NCBI GenBank assembly: GCA_963556195.1
Contig: OY744531.1
Span: 54,728,700-54,792,699, forward strand
Length of the DNA stretch: 64,000 nt
DNA from: Sepiola atlantica
Taxonomy: Eukaryota; Mollusca; Cephalopoda; Sepiida; Sepiolidae
Reading direction: 5' to 3'
Every line of letters begins with the position of its first letter. Position 1 is the stretch's first letter. Below the pieces are notes generated by a model that saw nothing but the letters and a program-made list of their open reading frames with translations, had not been told where the DNA came from and made no database searches. Of the stretch, positions 59,737-64,000 are shown one piece after another. The translations under genes and the position numbers were made by a program.

Positions 59737-60458
59737 AAAAGGCGGAAGAAAATCAATTTATTTATCCAAAAATTTGTACATAAATAATCAGATGTGGCAC
59801 AGGGCCAAAAAGGGGTATGGGGGGGAAGATGGGGGTCGGGGGTCGTCCACTTGGTCTATGAATACCCTAAAAACTAGTTTCAGTCACCACAATACCACAT
59901 TCACTCTATGGACTTAAGCTACTTAAAATATCCCCAGGTGTTTCAATGAATTTTATTTACAATAGATATTTACATGTGTGATGATGGGAGTGGGAGAACA
60001 AAAAACTAAGCCTTAAATAATCCCCCAAAAATAAATAAAAATAAAAGTGATGATAAAAATAAAGAACCAAAGAAAATGCTAATTAAGGTGTGTTAGTAAG
60101 GTACCCCCCATCCTATCTAGAGTATGAGCTGCTCGCTGTCTTCTGGTACAGACCGAAAGCAAGAGAGTAAGCTCCTAATTGGGAGTGGGCGTTTCTATGG
60201 GGGCAAAAGAAATGGAGGGATGGGTTTGTCGGGATGTGCGGTGTCCTTCAGGATAAGAACTATTATGGCGGGTCGGGGATATAAAATAAATTAGGGAGCG
60301 GGCATCCTGAAGGAGTTCTGACACCTAAAATAAAGCTGGGGGCAAAGAGCTCATTTACGCTACTAGCTAATAGGGACTGCGCCCAAAATTTACTGGTCAG
60401 TTTTTAAGGGGATTTTTGTTTTTCGACAAAGATGCTTTAAGGTCGCTGTGTGCCATGC
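59737..60458 (-). other. 3' UTR of LINE copy 6
   Basis: 722 nt, copy-2 type with CACAGGGCCAAAAAGG in place of CACAAGGCCAAAAAGG. G-run motif at 59812-59842. Confidence 0.8.
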
Positions 60459-63400
60459 CTAGGCAGGGAACACGAACTCGAATCTATTCCGCGTGAACAC
60501 GCATAAGCTAGCGGTGTGTATCCACCTACTTTTGAAAAGTGAAGAAGGCAACCTCCTTCTATCAGATTTGATTTTGATTTTAAGCTGGTGTTTAAAATAC
60601 GAAATCAAATCATAATAAGAAGGCGGCACCCCCCCACGCCCTATCTCTAAGCGAGAAGTATACACCACGAGTCTAGCTACGGCTAAGATCGCGAGCAAAA
60701 CCATACGTTTCTCCCTGGGCCACAAGGGGTCCATGTTGAAGACAACGGATGCTAAATCCAAGCACGTCACCCGATCGGGGGTGATGCGAGCCGTCACCTC
60801 GCCGACATACGTCCAAAATTCACGAAGTTTGGAGCAGGTGAAAAAGGCATGTTCCGCCGTTTCAATTTCATCTTCCTCGCAACGTGGGCAAAAGGGGCTG
60901 ATAGCCATACCAATTTTGAATCGTATGTCATTGAGGGGTAACACATTTCGAACCAATCGCCAGGTCAGAGAGAACTCAGAATTATTGAGATAGCTCCTGC
61001 CTGGCGCCCAATTCCACTGAGAGCGAGCCTCCTCCTCCGACAATCCAAGTCGCTCCCCAAGAGGATCCGAAGCGGTCCCCACCACTAACTCCCGATAGAA
61101 TGTCCTTCTAGACCGGGCGAGGTCACTGGACCCCGGCAGCACTCTGAGCGCAGCTCGGCATTCGTTGAAGAACTGCGATTGACTCCTTGGCTTACGTCGG
61201 CATTCGGCCAAGTGGTCAGGGATGAGGTTAGGAAAAGCGCTTCCAACCGCAGGGCCCCACGCAGACTCCTCTGTCAAGGTTCGGCTCAGGAATGATAACC
61301 GCTCGGCATACAAATGGCTCGCCAAGTCGGGCATTCCCAAGCCTCCCACATCAGGACGTTGAGTACAGACCTGTCTACGGACTAGCGGCTTCCCCTTTGC
61401 CCACAAAAGCGAGAAAAGGAGACGCGTTAAAACCGCTCGGCGGTCCGCAGGCAGAGGTAGTACAGCCAATCGGTAAAGGATGAGCGGAAAGACGTACGTG
61501 ACGCACGCCTCAGCCCGACCTTTAAGGGAAAGCCCCCTTCGAAGCCAAATCCTTACAGACGCTTCGACCTTAGACTGTACTTCCGACCAGTTCTTATCAA
61601 GCTGGAGACCGGGTCCGAACCATACGCCGAGGATCCGAACCGGGCCGTCAGTCCAGTTGAAAAGGCCCGGGAGCGCAGCCGCGCCACTCCAGGCAGCCAA
61701 CCTTAGGCCATTGGATTTGCTAAGGTTGACTTTGGCCCCTGTCACTTTTTCGTACCTTCTGAGTGCCTTAGTCACCGCGAGAATGTCTCGAAAGCACGAC
61801 ACAAACACGGTGACATCATCGGCATACGCGGATACCCTGGCTCGCGCACCGCCAGGAAGAGCAATACCGCGTAGGGCCAGTCCAGGCTCCCCGATCCTAA
61901 GCCTGCGGAGAAAAGGCTCCAAGGCAAGGACGTAAAGCAGGGGAGACAGCGGACATCCCTGACGTACCGACCGAGAGACGGCAAAAGACTCCGATCGCAT
62001 TCCATTCACTTGCACCACTGCCGTCGGCCCGCGATACAAAATGGAGATCCATCTGCGGAAGTCCGGTGTAAAACCGGAGGCCTCTAAAACAGATCCCAGG
62101 AACCGATGGTCGACCCTGTCAAAAGCTTTGGACTGATCTAAATTGATCAGCGCGGCTTCGGTGTCGTCTTCTAATCCCTCTATGATCGTGCGCATCAGAT
62201 GCAAGTTGTTTTGAATCGATCTCCCCTTCACAGCATAATTCTGATCAGGTTCGACCAACTCAGCGATAACAAGCTGCAACCGATTTGCAAGAACTTTGGC
62301 CAAAATCTTTAAATCTGTGTTTAGCAGAGTTATGGGCCTGTAATCGTCTAATTCCCCACCATCTTGGCCCTTTTTCTGAAGCAATGTGATCACTCCCTTG
62401 GTGACTTGACCGGGGATGGAACCCTGTTCAAACCAGTGATTGAAAACATTGACCAGAATAGGTACGAAGATGTGCGACAGCCTCAAGAACAATTCATAGG
62501 GCAAACCATCGAGTCCCGGCGATTTGTCGTAGCCGACCTGCTTCAGTGCAGCCAAGACCTCACACTCTGTAACGCGCCCATCACAGCTAGCCGCTCGGGC
62601 CGCCTCCAGGCGGGGCGAGCCAGCTAAATAGCTGCCAAACTCCTCGACGCGGAGTCCGGGCAGTTGGGTGAACCGTTCCATGAAATGCTCACGAAATCCC
62701 CGGCAAATCTCCCGAGCCGACACAAGGGTGTGTCCTTCCGGGTGTTTGACTTGACGAATGAGACCGACCGAGCTGCGACGAAGTGGAGTTCTACGCTCTT
62801 GCGCGTCCACATTCACGGCTTCGTTGGACACTCTATCTAGCCTAGCTCTAACTACTTGACCTTCATACCGCACGTTAGCCGCACGTTTCAGGTCCCCCTT
62901 AGCTAGTTCTATGCCTAGGGAATCCCCCCCAGCCACCGCCCGGGCCAGCTTAGTTTCTAAACGCTTTTCTGTTTCTGCCTTATTTAAGGCGAGGCGTTGG
63001 CTATATTGAACAGAAAAGCGCCTAATGCCAACTTTGGCGTTAACCCACCACTTACTCCCGGTTACCGCCCCCACTAATCCCTTTTGAAAGTTAAGAGATA
63101 GCTGCTCCCGGAAGTCACGTATCTCCAGTAAGGAGGTATTTAACTTCCAGTAGCTAGCTACCTTGTGTGTCTTAGGGCCTAACTCCAGACTGGCCACAAG
63201 TAGCTTGTGGTCAGAATGGCCTAACCAGTGGAACGTGGGACAAGAGATATAATCTACGTTGCCTCTTCTAATTAGCAATCTATCCAAGTAAGTACTTGAA
63301 AGGAAAGTGCCGCTAGCGAGCCACGTCCACATCTCCCGCCCTGGGTGATCGATACGAAATCTGTCGACCAGATCGCATTGTGCCATCAGATCAGACAGAC

Positions 63401-63893
63401 TTGTCTCACACCTATCCGACCCACTAGGTCCCCCCACCTTATCTATCCTGGGATCAAGGATGGCATTCCAATCTCCCACTAGGATTAGCCGCTCCGAACC
63501 ACCGAGAAACCCCTCCAACCCTCGGAAAAAGGAAACCCTCTCACGAATGGAATTGGGCGCATAAACCGCGACGATTCGAAACATGGCACTATTCACGGCA
63601 ACATCAGCCACGACCAGTCTGCCATCAGCATCCGCGTGAACAACGTTTACCCTTGCTAACAGAGTGCGTCTAACTAACAGCGAAACTCCCCGAGCAGAAC
63701 GGTCACCAAATGCTGAAAAAACATCGAAATGTTCCGACAGCAGTCGATGATCGTCCATCGAAACATAGTGAGTTTCCTGTACCGCAGCCACATCTAATTC
63801 AAAAGCCTTGAGATCCCCCAGTATGCGGGCTGCTTTGCTTAAGGATCTCAAGCCTCTCGCGTTCAAGCTTCCTAGTTTCAAGGTCGTAGCCAT
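60459..63893 (-). CDS. ORF2 protein, copy 6: endonuclease-reverse transcriptase, intact
   Basis: 1144 aa with no private amino-acid change that I could find; it equals the consensus of the copy 2/4/6 type (F31, R50, L198, T201, G239, T314, V811, Y862, E935, E954). It is therefore the best representative of the family's ORF2 in this window. Confidence 0.93.
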   Translation of the reverse strand: MATTLKLGSLNARGLRSLSKAARILGDLKAFELDVAAVQETHYVSMDDHRLLSEHFDVFSAFGDRSARGVSLLVRRTLLARVNVVHADADGRLVVADVAVNSAMFRIVAVYAPNSIRERVSFFRGLEGFLGGSERLILVGDWNAILDPRIDKVGGPSGSDRCETSLSDLMAQCDLVDRFRIDHPGREMWTWLASGTFLSSTYLDRLLIRRGNVDYISCPTFHWLGHSDHKLLVASLELGPKTHKVASYWKLNTSLLEIRDFREQLSLNFQKGLVGAVTGSKWWVNAKVGIRRFSVQYSQRLALNKAETEKRLETKLARAVAGGDSLGIELAKGDLKRAANVRYEGQVVRARLDRVSNEAVNVDAQERRTPLRRSSVGLIRQVKHPEGHTLVSAREICRGFREHFMERFTQLPGLRVEEFGSYLAGSPRLEAARAASCDGRVTECEVLAALKQVGYDKSPGLDGLPYELFLRLSHIFVPILVNVFNHWFEQGSIPGQVTKGVITLLQKKGQDGGELDDYRPITLLNTDLKILAKVLANRLQLVIAELVEPDQNYAVKGRSIQNNLHLMRTIIEGLEDDTEAALINLDQSKAFDRVDHRFLGSVLEASGFTPDFRRWISILYRGPTAVVQVNGMRSESFAVSRSVRQGCPLSPLLYVLALEPFLRRLRIGEPGLALRGIALPGGARARVSAYADDVTVFVSCFRDILAVTKALRRYEKVTGAKVNLSKSNGLRLAAWSGAAALPGLFNWTDGPVRILGVWFGPGLQLDKNWSEVQSKVEASVRIWLRRGLSLKGRAEACVTYVFPLILYRLAVLPLPADRRAVLTRLLFSLLWAKGKPLVRRQVCTQRPDVGGLGMPDLASHLYAERLSFLSRTLTEESAWGPAVGSAFPNLIPDHLAECRRKPRSQSQFFNECRAALRVLPGSSDLARSRRTFYRELVVGTASDPLGERLGLSEEEARSQWNWAPGRSYLNNSEFSLTWRLVRNVLPLNDIRFKIGMAISPFCPRCEEDEIETAEHAFFTCSKLREFWTYVGEVTARITPDRVTCLDLASVVFNMDPLWPREKRMVLLAILAVARLVVYTSRLEIGRGGVPPSYYDLISYFKHQLKIKIKSDRRRLPSSLFKSRWIHTASLCVFTRNRFEFVFPA

Positions 63894-63897
63894 TGCA

Positions 63898-64000
63898 CTA
63901 GTCAGTGTCAATCAGCGGCCTAAAGTCTTTGTCAGTGAGGATGCCGACGGCATGCCCGATATTGCCAGTGAGCAATTCTGACGACGCGCGGCCGTCTCGG
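63898..64000 (-). CDS. ORF1 protein, copy 6, C-terminal end only
   Basis: About 33 codons plus stop, ending DKDFRPLIDTD like the other copies, with T at the position of residue 889. The remainder lies beyond the window edge. Confidence 0.85.
   Translation of the reverse strand, partial: RDGRASSELLTGNIGHAVGILTDKDFRPLIDTD

Larger units (their letters stand above)
59737..64000 (-). mobile_element. U2-targeting non-LTR retrotransposon, copy 6 (cut by window edge)
   Basis: 3' UTR, full ORF2 and the last codons of ORF1 are inside the window; the rest continues to the right. Whether the array ends in a U2 5' flank or in more copies cannot be seen. Confidence 0.87.

Noticed and set aside
23658..64000. 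LTR retrotransposon or virus (because of the CCHC gag-like ORF1)
   Set aside because: No LTRs, protease, RNase H or integrase; ORF2 has APE endonuclease, non-LTR RT order and a C-terminal CCHC.
23658..64000. Utopia-type U2 retrotransposon
   Set aside because: Utopia has a restriction-like endonuclease after the RT; this element has an N-terminal APE endonuclease with all motifs.

Overview
This is an animal (probably invertebrate) genomic window made almost entirely of mobile DNA and satellite repeats. I see no single-copy host gene. Two facts point to a metazoan: a two-ORF, APE-endonuclease non-LTR retrotransposon of the L1/Tx1 type, and non-autonomous Helitrons that begin TC + (TGTC)n and end in a GC-rich hairpin + CTAG. 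The species cannot be named from the sequence.

Left part (1-23.6 kb, AT-rich). After a 41-bp satellite (1-420) and about 1 kb of unremarkable DNA come head-to-tail Helitron-like units on the + strand: H1 (1910-8489), H2 (8490-16121), H3 (16122-21511) and the 5' part of H4 (from 21512). The T that follows one unit's CTAG is the first base of the next unit's TC. None encodes Rep/helicase. Each complete unit carries the same ordered cassette of unrelated tandem arrays: a 5' domain with a TGTC/TTTG microsatellite, then (H1 and H3) 54-bp and 46-bp units and a roughly 76-bp U2-like unit, then an 80-bp array, a ~137-bp array, a 36-bp array, and a conserved ~270-bp 3' tail.

Junction (23.0-23.66 kb). 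On the minus strand there are remnants of U2 snRNA genes (including the branch-site-recognition segment GTAGTATC), a short element with a tRNA-like head and a LINE-like 3' tail, and a U2 fragment that directly abuts the 3' end of the first LINE copy.

Right part (23.66-64.0 kb, GC-richer). Six head-to-tail copies of one ~7.2-kb non-LTR retrotransposon lie on the minus strand, the sixth cut by the window edge. Copy boundaries are 23658, 30874, 38088, 45302, 52513 and 59737. Each has a structured ~350-nt 5' UTR, ORF1 (about 900 aa, RRM-like region + CCHC knuckle + conserved C-terminal region), ORF2 (1144 aa, APE endonuclease + reverse transcriptase + C-terminal CCHC) starting 4 nt after the ORF1 stop, and a ~720-nt 3' UTR with no poly(A). 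All six ORF2 frames are intact; four of five complete ORF1 frames are intact (copy 1 has one nonsense codon). ORF1 would package the RNA; ORF2 would nick the U2 target and reverse-transcribe. The 3' terminus resembles the U2 sequence next to the insertion site, so each insertion could leave a site usable by the next copy. The copies are mosaics of shared variants, so exchange between copies has also acted. The closest described type I know is Keno (Tx1 clade, U2 snRNA gene target); that assignment rests on domain content and target and was not checked by phylogeny.
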